From: an uncultured Roseibium sp.
GTDB lineage: Bacteria; Pseudomonadota; Alphaproteobacteria; Rhizobiales; Stappiaceae
Assembly: GCF_947499295.1 (NCBI RefSeq)
Contig: NZ_CANMNP010000001.1
Coordinates: forward strand, 1-64,000
Reading direction: 5' to 3'
DNA length: 64,000 bases
In this document: piece by piece, positions 26,152 to 35,210 of the stretch
How positions within the stretch are numbered: the stretch's first letter is position 1
Layout: every line of letters begins with the position of its first letter
Position numbers and translations under genes: made by a program
Notes under the pieces: model-generated
Database searches by the model: none
What the model was told of the DNA's origin: nothing
The model's input: only the letters and a program-made list of their open reading frames with translations

Positions 26152-26928
26152 ATGCGTGTATTGCGTATGGCTGCGGCCGCCGTTGCAGTTCTGGCTGTTG
26201 TAGGTGGCGCTGAGGCGAAAGACTGGTCCAAGGTGCGCATCGGCACAGAAGGTGCTTACCCTCCGTTCAACAATATGACGGCCAATGGAGACCTAGTTGG
26301 TTTCGACATCGATATCGCAAAAGCACTTTGTGCAGAAATGAAGGTCGAGTGCGAATTTGTCATTTCGGATTGGGATGGAATTATTCCTGGACTTCAGGCA
26401 GGCAAGTTCGACGCGATCATTGCATCTATGTCGATCACAGACGAGCGTAAGGAAAAAGTCGACTTCACTGCAAAGTACTACAACACACCACCTGCAATTG
26501 CAGTTCCAAAAGATTCAAAGTTGGAAGGGACTTCTGACGAAAACCTAAAAGGTGTAAATTTAGGTGCACAATCTTCGTCTACACATTCCAATTATGCAGA
26601 GGAAAAGCTCTCTTCCGCCAACTTGAGTCTTTACCCAACTGCAGAAGAATACAAACTGGATCTGGTGAGCGGTCGACTGGATGCAGTCGTTGATGATGTG
26701 GTTGTATTGTCCGAATGGCTTGCGACCGATGACGGTGCTTGCTGCAAGATCCTCGGCACGCTGACGCCGGATCCTGTGATCAACGGCGAAGGCGCCGGCA
26801 TTGCAATCCGCAAGGATGACGGCGAGTTGAAGGAAATGTTCAACCAGGCCATCGAAGCCATTATTGCGAACGGCAAGTACCAGGAAATCAACGACAAGTA
26901 CTTCACTTTCGACGTGTATGGCGGCTGA
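26152..26928 (+). CDS. ABC transporter substrate-binding protein (polar amino acid, family 3)
   Basis: A 258-residue periplasmic protein with a signal peptide (cleavage near AEA-KD) and the SBP family-3 pattern. Evidence: 'VRIGTEGAYPPFNNMTANGDLVGFDIDIAKALCAEM', 'FDAIIASMSITDERKEKVDFTAKYYNTPPAIAVPK', 'YPTAEEYKLDLVSGRLDAVVDD', 'GIAIRKDDGELKEMFNQAIEAI'. These are typical of the lysine/arginine/ornithine or histidine-type binding proteins. The ribosome site 'agggga' lies 7 nt before ATG. It is followed by a strong hairpin and two permease genes. Confidence 0.92.
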   Translation: MRVLRMAAAAVAVLAVVGGAEAKDWSKVRIGTEGAYPPFNNMTANGDLVGFDIDIAKALCAEMKVECEFVISDWDGIIPGLQAGKFDAIIASMSITDERKEKVDFTAKYYNTPPAIAVPKDSKLEGTSDENLKGVNLGAQSSSTHSNYAEEKLSSANLSLYPTAEEYKLDLVSGRLDAVVDDVVVLSEWLATDDGACCKILGTLTPDPVINGEGAGIAIRKDDGELKEMFNQAIEAIIANGKYQEINDKYFTFDVYGG

Positions 26929-26953
26929 TTTTATTCTGGATTGATCGCTAAAT

Positions 26954-26981
26954 AAGCGCGGCGCGCTTGCGTGCCGCGCTT
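26954..26981 (+). terminator. Stem-loop between binding-protein and permease genes
   Basis: A 9-bp stem (aagcgcggc / gccgcgctt) with a 10-nt loop lies 25 nt after the binding-protein stop. Such hairpins usually raise the abundance of the binding-protein mRNA relative to the membrane subunits by partial termination or by 3' protection. Confidence 0.6.
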
Positions 26982-27057
26982 TGCTGTAGGGTAATAGCCC
27001 GCAGAAGGCCGGAGGGGCGGCCAACAACAACAACAAGACAGAAAGAAGCGCCGGCTC

Positions 27058-27771
27058 ATGAATGAAGCTTTGACGCTGCTATCGTTTGGGGAACAAGGCT
27101 GGGGCGACACTATCGCGCTCGGCGTCATGATAACGGTCGCACTGGCAATCTGCACCCTGCCCTTTGGCCTCATCCTCGGGTTTTTGATTGCTCTGGCAAA
27201 AAACTCTACAGAACCCAGTCTGAAGCTCGCCGCCAATATCTACACGACTATATTTCGCGGCTTACCGGAACTTCTGACGCTCTTTCTTGTCTATTTCGGT
27301 GTCCAGATTGGCATTCAGCAAGGACTTAAACTGCTCGGCTTCGATGTCTATTTCGAAGTGAATTCGTTCGTCGCCGGCATGGTCGCGTTGGCACTGGTGT
27401 TTTCGTCATACGCGTCCGAGGCATTTCTCTCCGCATTTCGAGGCATACCGCAAGGCCAGTATGAAGGGGGCTATGCGCTGGGCCTGTCCCGTTATCAAAC
27501 AATGACGCTTGTTATTCTGCCTCAGCTCATCCGACTCGCTCTCCCAGCGCTCAGCAATCTGTGGCTGATCCTTTTGAAAGAAACCTCGCTCGTATCAGTC
27601 ATCGGACTTGCCGACCTGATCCGTGAATCGGGCATCGCGGCAAGGGTCACAAAAGAACCATTCCTGTTCTTCGGGCTCGCCTGCCTCATTTATCTCGTTT
27701 TGGCGATGATCTCATCTGCAGGGCTGAGCCGTGTTGAACGTTGGTCCAAACGGGGAGAGGCTTCAAGATGA
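27058..27771 (+). CDS. Amino-acid ABC transporter permease (HisQ-like)
   Basis: A 237-residue inner-membrane protein with five hydrophobic segments. The permease EAA loop is 'EGGYALGLSRYQTMTLVILPQ'. The N-terminus 'GWGDTIALGVMITVALAICTLPFGLILG' is typical of the HisQ/ArtQ side of polar amino-acid transporters. Its stop overlaps the next permease start by 4 nt. No ATP-binding subunit gene is next to it. Confidence 0.92.
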   Translation: MNEALTLLSFGEQGWGDTIALGVMITVALAICTLPFGLILGFLIALAKNSTEPSLKLAANIYTTIFRGLPELLTLFLVYFGVQIGIQQGLKLLGFDVYFEVNSFVAGMVALALVFSSYASEAFLSAFRGIPQGQYEGGYALGLSRYQTMTLVILPQLIRLALPALSNLWLILLKETSLVSVIGLADLIRESGIAARVTKEPFLFFGLACLIYLVLAMISSAGLSRVERWSKRGEASR

Positions 27772-28595
27772 TTGCTGCCAGCCCTGAAACCGGAGCCAAA
27801 CGCCCTCCAATCCCTCCGCGTCCCTGGACAAATACACGGATTTTTGGCAACGCACTGATGGCTCTCTGGATCGTCGCAGGTGTGTCGCTGGTCTGGTATC
27901 TGGGCACCAGCGTTGCGAGCCCCTTCTTCCAGAAATACTGGCCAAAATATATCGATGGGTTTCTGGTAACCCTGCAAATCGTCAGTTTGTCGCTGGTCCT
28001 TGGAATGATCCTGAGTGTGCCAGTGGCCTTCGCGCGCTCCTCAAGTTGGAAAATATTCTCTGCGCCCGCTTATGCATTCGTCTACTTCTTCCGCGGCACA
28101 CCGCTTCTGGCGCAGACTTTCCTGATTTATTACGGCGCTGGTTCCTTCAGGCCTGAACTTGAAGCGGTCGGACTTTGGGGATTTTTCCGTGAAGCATTCA
28201 ACTGCGTGATCTTCGCTTTCTCGCTGAATACGTCTGCCTATCAGGCCGAAATTCTTCGTGGTTCAGTCCAAAATGTGGCTAAAGGTCAATGGGAAGGTGC
28301 TGCTGCGCTTGGCCTTTCGAAACCCGTGACCTTTTTCAAAATTATCCTGCCTCAGGCTTTGATGGTGGCCCTGCGCCCTTACGGCAACGAAATCATCTTG
28401 ATGATCAAGGGGTCAGCGATTGCGTCCATCGTAACCATCTACGACATTATGGGCGAAACCCGGCGCGCCTATTCCCGCTCTTACGATTTCCAGGCCTACA
28501 TTTGGGCTGCGGTGATTTACCTGATGATCGTCGAGACTTTGCGGCGCATCTGGGACAAGATCGAAGATCGCCTCACCCGCCACCTGAAACGCTGA
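27768..28595 (+). CDS. Amino-acid ABC transporter permease (HisM-like)
   Basis: A 275-residue inner-membrane protein. The EAA loop is 'EGAAALGLSKPVTFFKIILPQ' and 'YFFRGTPLLAQTFLIYYG' is the typical HisM/GlnP stretch. ATG 27768 overlaps the previous stop by 4 nt and has a strong 'ggggagagg' upstream. It pairs with the HisQ-like protein as a heterodimer. It ends 53 nt before the PLP-lyase gene, which may belong to the same transcript. Confidence 0.92.
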   Translation: MIAASPETGAKRPPIPPRPWTNTRIFGNALMALWIVAGVSLVWYLGTSVASPFFQKYWPKYIDGFLVTLQIVSLSLVLGMILSVPVAFARSSSWKIFSAPAYAFVYFFRGTPLLAQTFLIYYGAGSFRPELEAVGLWGFFREAFNCVIFAFSLNTSAYQAEILRGSVQNVAKGQWEGAAALGLSKPVTFFKIILPQALMVALRPYGNEIILMIKGSAIASIVTIYDIMGETRRAYSRSYDFQAYIWAAVIYLMIVETLRRIWDKIEDRLTRHLKR

Positions 28596-28648
28596 TTGTC
28601 AGCACATTTACCGATTCCAACGTCCCTTTTCCATGAGGATACCTCGCT

Positions 28649-29815
28649 ATGTCCGCAACCCTGCCCAAGGCTCAAGGCCTGCACCCAGACAGCCTGTTGG
28701 CACATGCCGGAGGTGGCTTCGATCAAGCGACCGGTGCAGTGGTACCGCCAATCCAGATGGCGACCACCTTTGTCCGTGACGAAGACTATGAACCTGTCAG
28801 CCCCGGTCACATCTACAGCCGGGACGACAATCAGCTCTACCAAAAGACTGAAGGTTTGATCGCTGCTCTGGAAGGCGGATCCCAGAGCCGATTGTTCGCT
28901 TCCGGAATGGCGGCAGTGGCCGCGGTGGCCCGTCTCGTCAAACCGGGTGGCACGCTGCTGGTCCAGTCGAACATTTACTGGGGAACCACGCTGTTCTTGC
29001 GCAAGCTGTGCGCCCGCAACAAAGTGGCATTGATTGAAGCAGACGCTGCGGACCTGCAAGCATTCAACGAGGAACTCTCCATAACCAAGCCGGATCTTGT
29101 CTGGCTTGAGGTTCCAAGCAATCCGTTTTTGAAGGTCGCGGACATCAGAAGCATAGCGCAACAGTGTAGCCAGACAGGTGCCGTCCTGGCGGTTGATGCG
29201 ACTGCTGCAACCCCATTGATCCTGAAACCGCTGGAATTGGGTGCCGATCTTGTAATGCACTCAGCAACGAAGGCACTGAATGGCCATTCTGATCTGCTCG
29301 GCGGCGTCGTAACGGCAAAGGACGCAGCTTCAGAAAGCTGGGACTTGATATGCGAGGAACGAAAACTCGCCGGTGCCGTTCTCGGCTCGTTCGAGACATG
29401 GCTGCTCCTGCGTGGCCTCAGAACGCTGTCCCTGCGGGTGGAACGCATGAACAAGAACGCCATGGCAGTTGCTGGTTTTCTGGAAAAACATCCGCGGATT
29501 GAAGCGGTCCTCTATCCCGGTCTCAAGAACCATCCTCAGCACGATCTTGCCAAAACACAAATGCAGGCAGGATTCGGGTCTCTTTTATCCTTGCAGGTCA
29601 AGGGCGGCAGTGAGGCGGCCCTGAATGTGGCAGGCGCGCTGGATCTCTTCCAACGGGCAACTTCACTTGGTGGTACGGAAAGCCTCGTTGAGCATCGATT
29701 TACAATTGAAGGCCCAGGTTCCAGCATTCCGGAGAACCTGCTTCGCCTGTCAGTCGGAATAGAACACGCGGATGATTTGATTTCCGACCTCGATCAGGCA
29801 CTGGCGGCACTTTAG
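28649..29815 (+). CDS. Cys/Met metabolism PLP enzyme (cystathionine gamma-synthase/beta-lyase family)
   Basis: A 388-residue PLP-dependent enzyme. The cofactor lysine is Lys208 in 'MHSATKALNGHSD', and the family features 'PPIQMATTFV', 'YSRDDNQLYQKTEGLIAALEGG' and 'GTESLVEHRFTIEGPGSSIPENLLRLSVGIE' are present. It could split or form cystathionine, or degrade methionine. The enzymes share one fold, so the reaction cannot be fixed. Its position straight after the amino-acid transporter suggests that it acts on the imported compound, perhaps a sulfur amino acid (inference). Confidence 0.9.
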   Translation: MSATLPKAQGLHPDSLLAHAGGGFDQATGAVVPPIQMATTFVRDEDYEPVSPGHIYSRDDNQLYQKTEGLIAALEGGSQSRLFASGMAAVAAVARLVKPGGTLLVQSNIYWGTTLFLRKLCARNKVALIEADAADLQAFNEELSITKPDLVWLEVPSNPFLKVADIRSIAQQCSQTGAVLAVDATAATPLILKPLELGADLVMHSATKALNGHSDLLGGVVTAKDAASESWDLICEERKLAGAVLGSFETWLLLRGLRTLSLRVERMNKNAMAVAGFLEKHPRIEAVLYPGLKNHPQHDLAKTQMQAGFGSLLSLQVKGGSEAALNVAGALDLFQRATSLGGTESLVEHRFTIEGPGSSIPENLLRLSVGIEHADDLISDLDQALAAL

Positions 29816-29824
29816 GCCGATGCT

Positions 29825-30730
29825 CTAGCATATGCTTTTGGATTTGTGTTCCTGTTCAGCTCGCATGGTTCTGAGCCAACTCATGAAGGCTTTTAAGGGG
29901 GGACGTTTTACGCCCGGTCTCGATGCTATGTAGTATCCTGTCCCCTCATAGATGCTGCCCTCAATCAAAATGACCAGATTTCCTGTCTCAAGATCAGGCT
30001 CGACAAAGGCCGTCGCGACAGCGGAAATGCCGTCGCCACGCCGCAAACCCTCCAGGACCATGTAGCCGGGCATGTGGGTGACATTCAGTTTGCCACAAGG
30101 CACCTTCCCCTGTTTTTCCAACCAGAGTTTCAATTCGTTGCTGCCGTATTCCTGTAGCCAGGGGAAATCCAGAATGTCTTCGGGTTTCTCAATCTTTCGA
30201 TCCTTGACCAGACAACTTGCGCCGACGACCGCGAAATGGGTCTCCATAAAGAGTTCAGCCGCAATCCCTGGCCAGTCTCCATCGCCATACCGGATCGCCA
30301 GATCAGCACCTCCTGGTGTCAATTCGACAACTTCAGGCGTTGGATTGAGCATCAATTCAATTTCGGGATGTTTCAGGCGAAAATCATTGATCCGGGGCAT
30401 TAGCCAGCTGACAGCAAAGGACGGTGTGGTCGTTATGTGCAAAGGCCTTGCCGCATCGTCTTCAAGGAGCTCATCCACCGTTTCCTGAATTGCCTCAAAG
30501 CCGCGTTTCAGGCCGTTGAAAAGCAATTCCCCTTCCGGCGTCAGTGCAATGCCGCGGCCTTCCCGGACAACCAATTGCTGACCCATGAAGGTTTCAAGAC
30601 TACGAACTTGCTGACTGATCGCCGCGTGCGTGACATTCAGATCTCGACCTGCTGCTGAAAGACTTTTTCGTCCCGCAACCGCGGTAAAAGCCTTCAGCGC
30701 ATTGAGGGGCGGAAGCGAGCGCCAATCCAT
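29825..30730 (-). CDS. GcvA-like LysR transcriptional regulator
   Basis: A 301-residue regulator of the GcvA subgroup. The N-terminal 'LPPLNALKAFTAVAGRKSLSAAGRDLNVTHAAISQQVRSLE' is the hallmark of this group, which has 'THAAIS' in the recognition helix. The effector domain follows from about residue 92. ATG 30730 has 'aagga' about 10 nt upstream. It converges on the PLP-lyase gene with a 9-nt gap, so it may regulate the transporter/lyase unit. A small ORF starts 100 nt away in the opposite direction. Confidence 0.9.
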   Translation of the reverse strand: MDWRSLPPLNALKAFTAVAGRKSLSAAGRDLNVTHAAISQQVRSLETFMGQQLVVREGRGIALTPEGELLFNGLKRGFEAIQETVDELLEDDAARPLHITTTPSFAVSWLMPRINDFRLKHPEIELMLNPTPEVVELTPGGADLAIRYGDGDWPGIAAELFMETHFAVVGASCLVKDRKIEKPEDILDFPWLQEYGSNELKLWLEKQGKVPCGKLNVTHMPGYMVLEGLRRGDGISAVATAFVEPDLETGNLVILIEGSIYEGTGYYIASRPGVKRPPLKAFMSWLRTMRAEQEHKSKSIC

Positions 30731-30830
30731 ATGTAATTTTTCCTTACATATTAAAAATCTTCCTGATTGGTAATTTGGGCGAAAAAGCATCACTTTTCAA
30801 CCAGACACACCGATGAGGAGTTGTAAGCAG

Positions 30831-30983
30831 ATGTTAAGTCTTCAAATTCAGAAGTTTCTCGATGCCAGTCGCTTCACATCCTTCACGCGTCCCGACCCGA
30901 GAACCCAGCAACACCTTGACCTCACGGCAGCTAGGCATGGGATACCCGCAAAGCTCTGGAAGCGCAGGCCTTACTGGCTCTGA
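30831..30983 (+). CDS. Candidate 50-residue protein opposite the GcvA-like regulator
   Basis: ATG 30831 is preceded by 'gaggag' 10-15 nt upstream and opens a 50-codon frame that ends in TGA at 30983. The product starts MLSLQIQKFLDASRF, is rich in Arg and Pro, and ends in KLWKRRPYWL. Third-position GC is consistent with coding. Position and orientation fit a LysR target. I do not recognise a family. It could also be a chance frame. Confidence 0.4.
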   Translation: MLSLQIQKFLDASRFTSFTRPDPRTQQHLDLTAARHGIPAKLWKRRPYWL

Positions 30984-31046
30984 TGCGTGCTGTTAGCTGA
31001 CAGCCGGCCGCAAATGGCCTAAAACCATGACGACTTTAAATACAGC

Positions 31047-31072
31047 AAGGCCCGGCAGATTTGCCGGGCCTT
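31047..31072 (+). terminator. 11-bp hairpin before the HIBADH-family gene
   Basis: A perfect 11-bp stem (aaggcccggca / tgccgggcctt) with a 4-nt loop lies 64 nt after the candidate small ORF and 23 nt before the next start codon. It looks like a terminator of the small transcript, although the T run is short. Confidence 0.6.
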
Positions 31073-31094
31073 CTCATGCAAAAGGAACGTCTTC

Positions 31095-31976
31095 ATGGCA
31101 AAGGTTGCATTCATTGGTCTCGGGGTCATGGGCTATCCTATGGCCGGTTTCCTGAAAACCAAGGGAGGCCATGAGGTCACGGTCTTCAACCGCACAACAG
31201 CAAAGGCCGAAAAGTGGGCTGCGGAATTTGGCGGAAGCGTCGCACACACGCCCATGGAAGCAGCCGAAGGGTGCGATTTCGTTTTTGCCTGTGTCGGCAA
31301 TGATGAAGATCTAAGGTCGGTAACAACCGGACCGGATGGTGCTTTTCACAGTCTTAAAACCGGGGCTGTTTTTATCGACAACACAACTGCTTCGGCCGAT
31401 GTCGCCCGCGAACTCTATGCTGCTGCAAAGGAAAAAGGGTGCGGATTTATCGATGCACCGGTTTCCGGTGGTCAGGCAGGCGCGGAAAATGGTGTCCTGA
31501 CGGTGATGTGCGGTGGTGATCAGGACGTGTTCGACAAAGCCAAACCGGTTATTGACTGTTTTGCAAAGTTCGTTGGTCTCATGGGTGACAGCGGCGCAGG
31601 TCAACTGACCAAGATGGTCAACCAGATCTGTATCGCAGGGCTTGTTCAGGGGCTCTCCGAAGCTATTCATTTCGCCAAAAAGGCCGACCTTGACGTCGAA
31701 AAGGTCATCTCGGCGATCCGCGGCGGTGCCGCACAGTCTTGGCAGATGGAAAATCGCTGGCAAACCATGAATGCCAGCGAATTCGAATTTGGGTTCGCAG
31801 TTGACTGGATGCGCAAAGACCTTGGCATCTGCCTAAGCACCGCCAATGAAACAGGTGCACGTCTACCGGTAACCGCTCTTGTCGACCAGTTCTATGCCGA
31901 AGTTCAGGCAATGGGTGGCAATCGTTGGGACACGTCCAGCCTGATTGCGCGACTTGAAAATGCCGACAAGAAATAA
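31095..31976 (+). CDS. 3-hydroxyisobutyrate dehydrogenase-family NAD(P)-dependent oxidoreductase
   Basis: A 293-residue beta-hydroxyacid dehydrogenase. The Rossmann motif is 'FIGLGVMGYPMA'. The substrate motif is 'FIDAPVSGGQAGAENG'. The catalytic Lys173 and Asn176 are in 'GAGQLTKMVNQ'. The C-terminal all-helical domain is complete. The family includes 3-hydroxyisobutyrate dehydrogenase, tartronate semialdehyde reductase and glyoxylate reductases. The alternative substrates cannot be separated here. It is followed 12 nt later by an AlkD-like gene. Confidence 0.9.
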   Translation: MAKVAFIGLGVMGYPMAGFLKTKGGHEVTVFNRTTAKAEKWAAEFGGSVAHTPMEAAEGCDFVFACVGNDEDLRSVTTGPDGAFHSLKTGAVFIDNTTASADVARELYAAAKEKGCGFIDAPVSGGQAGAENGVLTVMCGGDQDVFDKAKPVIDCFAKFVGLMGDSGAGQLTKMVNQICIAGLVQGLSEAIHFAKKADLDVEKVISAIRGGAAQSWQMENRWQTMNASEFEFGFAVDWMRKDLGICLSTANETGARLPVTALVDQFYAEVQAMGGNRWDTSSLIARLENADKK

Positions 31977-31987
31977 AGTCGGCTGAC

Positions 31988-32689
31988 ATGAAAGTGCGAG
32001 ATGACGACCACTTGACCGTCGATGATGTCCTGGCCGAACTCCGGTGTTCCGGTTCGGACACAAACCGCGCTGGAATGGCGCGGTTTGGCATCGAGATCGA
32101 CCAGGCATTTGGTGTGCCGATGTCAGTATTGCGTCCCTTTGCAAAAAAGATCGGCAGATCGCCCGAACTGGCTCGAGATCTCTGGGAAACGGGCTTTCAT
32201 GAAGCACGACTTCTTGCGATCTTGTTGACACCCGCAAAGGACATGACACCTGAGCAGGCACTGACTTGGCTGGAAGACATCGGCTCCTGGGATTTGTGCG
32301 ACCAGCTGACAAACGTTCTGGCGCGGCGTGCAGATTCGAACGCATTGGTTACGAAATTGGCCCTTGATGAGCGAGAGTTCGTCAAACGGGCTGCCTTTGC
32401 CCTGATCGCATGGCGCGCGGTTCATGCCAAGAAAGCATCTGATGCTGAGTTCCTTGAGCACCTGCAGCTGATCCGGGAAGCTTCGAGCGACGGACGAAAC
32501 TTTGTCTGGAAGGCCGTTCACTGGGCATTGCGCCAGATAGGCAAGCGCTCAACTGACCTGCACGGCCCTGCCCTCGCCCTTGCCCTTGAACTTCAAGCTT
32601 CGGACGACAGAATTGCGCGTCGGATCGGCAAGGAAGCGGTCAAGGAACTGGATTCAGAGAAGGTGAGAACCCGTCTCGGCCTTCCCTGA
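31988..32689 (+). CDS. DNA alkylation repair (AlkD-like) HEAT-repeat protein
   Basis: A 233-residue all-helical protein of the AlkD/AlkC-like HEAT-repeat superfamily. Evidence includes 'MARFGIEIDQAFGVPMSVLRPFAKKIGRSPELARDLWETGFHEARLLAILL' and 'WLEDIGSWDLCDQLTNVLA' followed by 'FVKRAAFALIAW' and 'RNFVWKAVHWALRQIGKRS'. AlkD removes N3 and N7-alkylated bases without flipping them. The Trp/Asp in 'SWDLCDQ' matches the active-site region. It starts 12 nt after the dehydrogenase gene, so the two may be co-transcribed by position only. Confidence 0.85.
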   Translation: MKVRDDDHLTVDDVLAELRCSGSDTNRAGMARFGIEIDQAFGVPMSVLRPFAKKIGRSPELARDLWETGFHEARLLAILLTPAKDMTPEQALTWLEDIGSWDLCDQLTNVLARRADSNALVTKLALDEREFVKRAAFALIAWRAVHAKKASDAEFLEHLQLIREASSDGRNFVWKAVHWALRQIGKRSTDLHGPALALALELQASDDRIARRIGKEAVKELDSEKVRTRLGLP

Positions 32690-32756
32690 GCTTATACCAA
32701 CCTCAACGAATACTGCTGCCGCGATCTTTGTTTTTGAAAATGCTCAGGCCGACCGA

Positions 32757-33830
32757 TCAGGCCTCAACCTCTACAGTTCCAATCGGGTTGGAACAACAAG
32801 CCAGTATAAATCCTGCCTCGATATCCTCATCACTGATACCACCGGAATGGATCATGTGAACCTCGCCGGCACCCTTCCTGACCTTGCATGTTCCACAAAC
32901 ACCGAAGGTGCAGCCCGAAGGAATGTTGAGACCAGCTTCTTTGGCAACAGCAAGGACGGTGTCCGTCTGAGAGCACCAGGCCGAAACATTCGAGTTGGTG
33001 AAGACGACTTGTGCCTGTTGATCCTCCTGAGGCACCACGTCATCGAAATCGGTGAGTTCATCCCTCGTTTCTGCCGGAGCCTGAAAACTCTCCTGATGAT
33101 ACCGCTCCATGTCATACCCAAGCGCATTCAGGATTTCGCGCACGCTTTCCATGAAGCCAGACGGGCCACAACAGAACACATCACGCTCCAGATAGTCGCT
33201 GCACATGAGCCCGAGCATCAATTGATTGAACCGGCCTCGATAGCCGGTCCAGACTTCGTATGGATCGCTTTGATTGACAACAAAATGCAGCTGCAATCCT
33301 GTGACCCGGCTTGCCATATATTCCAGTTTCTGCCTGAAAATCAGCTCCACCGGTCGGTGCGCGCATTGGATGAAGCAAATGTCAGGGTCTTCCCCTCTTT
33401 CAAAGAGCGTCTGCGCCATGGACATCACCGGTGTCACGCCGGAACCGGCCGAAATGAAGAGATACTTTCCATCAGGGACCGCAGGCAGGTGAAAAAGCCC
33501 CGCCGGGCCAAACGCTTTCAGGCGCATGCCTGGCCTGAGATGATCGAGCATCCACCGCGTGCCGACACTGCCCTCCTGCGCCTTCACGGTCACGGTTATG
33601 TAGGCGTTGGAGACCGGCGACGAAGATAGCGTGTAGGTTCTTTGAAGATTACCCCCTGGGACAGGCAAGTCCAGCGTGATGAACTGACCGGCCCGATAAA
33701 CGAAACCAGCTCCTGACGGCGGGCGAAACGAGAAGGTCTTCACGTTAGGTGCTTCCGGCACCACCATCACGCATTCCAGCAGTTCCTCATCGGACCACAC
33801 CGGCGTGTCGCGCGCAGGCATCGGGATCAT
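32757..33830 (-). CDS. gbcB: Ferredoxin-type reductase of a betaine demethylase (GbcB-like)
   Basis: A 357-residue reductase. The FAD domain has 'YRAGQFITLDLPVPGGNLQRTYTLSSSP', the NAD domain has 'LFISAGSGVTPVMSMAQTLF' and 'FCCGPSGFMESV', and a C-terminal plant-type [2Fe-2S] ferredoxin domain has 'GCTFGVCGTCKV' with the last Cys in 'LACCS'. It passes electrons from NADH to the Rieske oxygenase. It lies 4 nt after gbcA and is the last gene of the cluster. The assignment to glycine betaine comes from gene context and GbcAB-like architecture. Stachydrine or another N-methyl compound remains possible. Confidence 0.85.
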   Translation of the reverse strand: MIPMPARDTPVWSDEELLECVMVVPEAPNVKTFSFRPPSGAGFVYRAGQFITLDLPVPGGNLQRTYTLSSSPVSNAYITVTVKAQEGSVGTRWMLDHLRPGMRLKAFGPAGLFHLPAVPDGKYLFISAGSGVTPVMSMAQTLFERGEDPDICFIQCAHRPVELIFRQKLEYMASRVTGLQLHFVVNQSDPYEVWTGYRGRFNQLMLGLMCSDYLERDVFCCGPSGFMESVREILNALGYDMERYHQESFQAPAETRDELTDFDDVVPQEDQQAQVVFTNSNVSAWCSQTDTVLAVAKEAGLNIPSGCTFGVCGTCKVRKGAGEVHMIHSGGISDEDIEAGFILACCSNPIGTVEVEA

Positions 33831-33834
33831 GATC

Positions 33835-35070
33835 TTACTCCGCGGCCACTCGGAAACGGCCTAGCAGACCGGCTTCCAGCGTCCGGGCGTACCATTCAAC
33901 GAACTGTATCACCCCGCTTTCCTGCACCGGTGAATATGGTCCAGGCTCATAGGCCGGCGATCTGATGCCTCGCTGATTTTCTTCAATGATCTGGCGATCT
34001 TCATTATTGGTATGGATCCACACTTCGGTCAGGCGGTTGAGATCGTAGTCAACACCTTCATTTGCATCCTTGTGAACCAGCCAGAACGTTGTGACCTCCG
34101 CCTCCATTGGCCCAATCGGCAAGACACGGAACATCAGAACATGATCTGACAGGAAATGGTTCCAGGTGTTCGGATAGTGAAAGAAGAGGCATGCGCCTGC
34201 GTGGTCGAATGGAATTGTTCCGGTCCGCCTGGAAACTGCAGCCTTTCCATCCATCGTATAGCTGACCGCTTCTCCGAGGATCGGTATGCGAACAAAGCGC
34301 CACTGCTCATTTTGTGAGATGACGTACCTGGATGCCAGACCGGCGCTTTCGCACCGCGAAATATGTTGCCTGGCTTCATTGGTTGTATTTGTATCGTCAC
34401 CACCAAAAAGGTTCGGATCATCCGGAAATGTCCGGCATAGCGAAGGATGCGACCCCGAACAGTGATAGCACTCACGATTGTTCTCAAGCACCAGTTTCCA
34501 ATTGCCTTTTTCAACAATGGATGACTGGTGGGCAACCTTCAGATTTGTCAGGTCATGTGGCCCAAGATACCGCGATGCCTGCTTTTCCAAAGCAGACGTA
34601 TCAGGCGCGGCATCGGCAAGGCAGATGAAAATCATGCCGGAAACATCAATACAATGGACAGTCTTGAGGCTATGCTGTTTTGGGTCGAAATCCGGCCCCA
34701 TATCGCGCGCCCAGAGCAGATTGCCGTCGAGTTCATAAGTCCATTGATGATACGGGCAGACAAGCTTCGGTGCCGAGCCCCGTGCGGCTGAACATATGCG
34801 GCTGCCCCGATGGCGGCAGGAGTTGTGAAATGCCCTGATCCTGCCGTCCGAACCTCGTACGACAACAATTGAGTAATCCCCGATCTGCAGCGTTACATAG
34901 TTGCCAGACTTTGGCAGCTCGGCGCTTGGCACGGCGAAAACCCATTCCTTGTGCCAGATGTTCTTCATATCCGCCTGAAAAACATCCTCGTCGGTATAGA
35001 ATGCCTGCGGCAGGGAATATCCCGGCCTGCGGCTCATCAACAAAGAAAGTATGTCCGCATCGCTGTACAT
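33835..35070 (-). CDS. gbcA: Rieske-type glycine betaine monooxygenase (GbcA-like)
   Basis: A 411-residue Rieske oxygenase. The [2Fe-2S] motif is 'CRHRGSRIC...LVCPYHQW' (C-x-H and C-x2-H), and the mononuclear iron region is 'LENNRECYHCSGSHPSL'. The N-terminal 'GYSLPQAFYTDEDVFQADMKNIWHKEWVFA' pattern is shared with GbcA and the stachydrine demethylase Stc2. The reaction is oxidative N-demethylation that releases formaldehyde. ATG 35070 has 'aaagga' 9 nt upstream, so the longer frame to 35163 is not used. It lies between dgcA and gbcB on the same strand. Confidence 0.87.
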   Translation of the reverse strand: MYSDADILSLLMSRRPGYSLPQAFYTDEDVFQADMKNIWHKEWVFAVPSAELPKSGNYVTLQIGDYSIVVVRGSDGRIRAFHNSCRHRGSRICSAARGSAPKLVCPYHQWTYELDGNLLWARDMGPDFDPKQHSLKTVHCIDVSGMIFICLADAAPDTSALEKQASRYLGPHDLTNLKVAHQSSIVEKGNWKLVLENNRECYHCSGSHPSLCRTFPDDPNLFGGDDTNTTNEARQHISRCESAGLASRYVISQNEQWRFVRIPILGEAVSYTMDGKAAVSRRTGTIPFDHAGACLFFHYPNTWNHFLSDHVLMFRVLPIGPMEAEVTTFWLVHKDANEGVDYDLNRLTEVWIHTNNEDRQIIEENQRGIRSPAYEPGPYSPVQESGVIQFVEWYARTLEAGLLGRFRVAAE

Positions 35071-35210
35071 AGTGATTGGTCCTTTCCAATCGGCATCATC
35101 GATCCGTGTTCCTGATGAACTTAGAGGCTTTTTTGCATTTCCCGTAGTGCAAAAGCGGCACACGCTTATTCAGTTGAGACACGGCAAAAACTTCACAGTC
35201 TGCGTGACCG

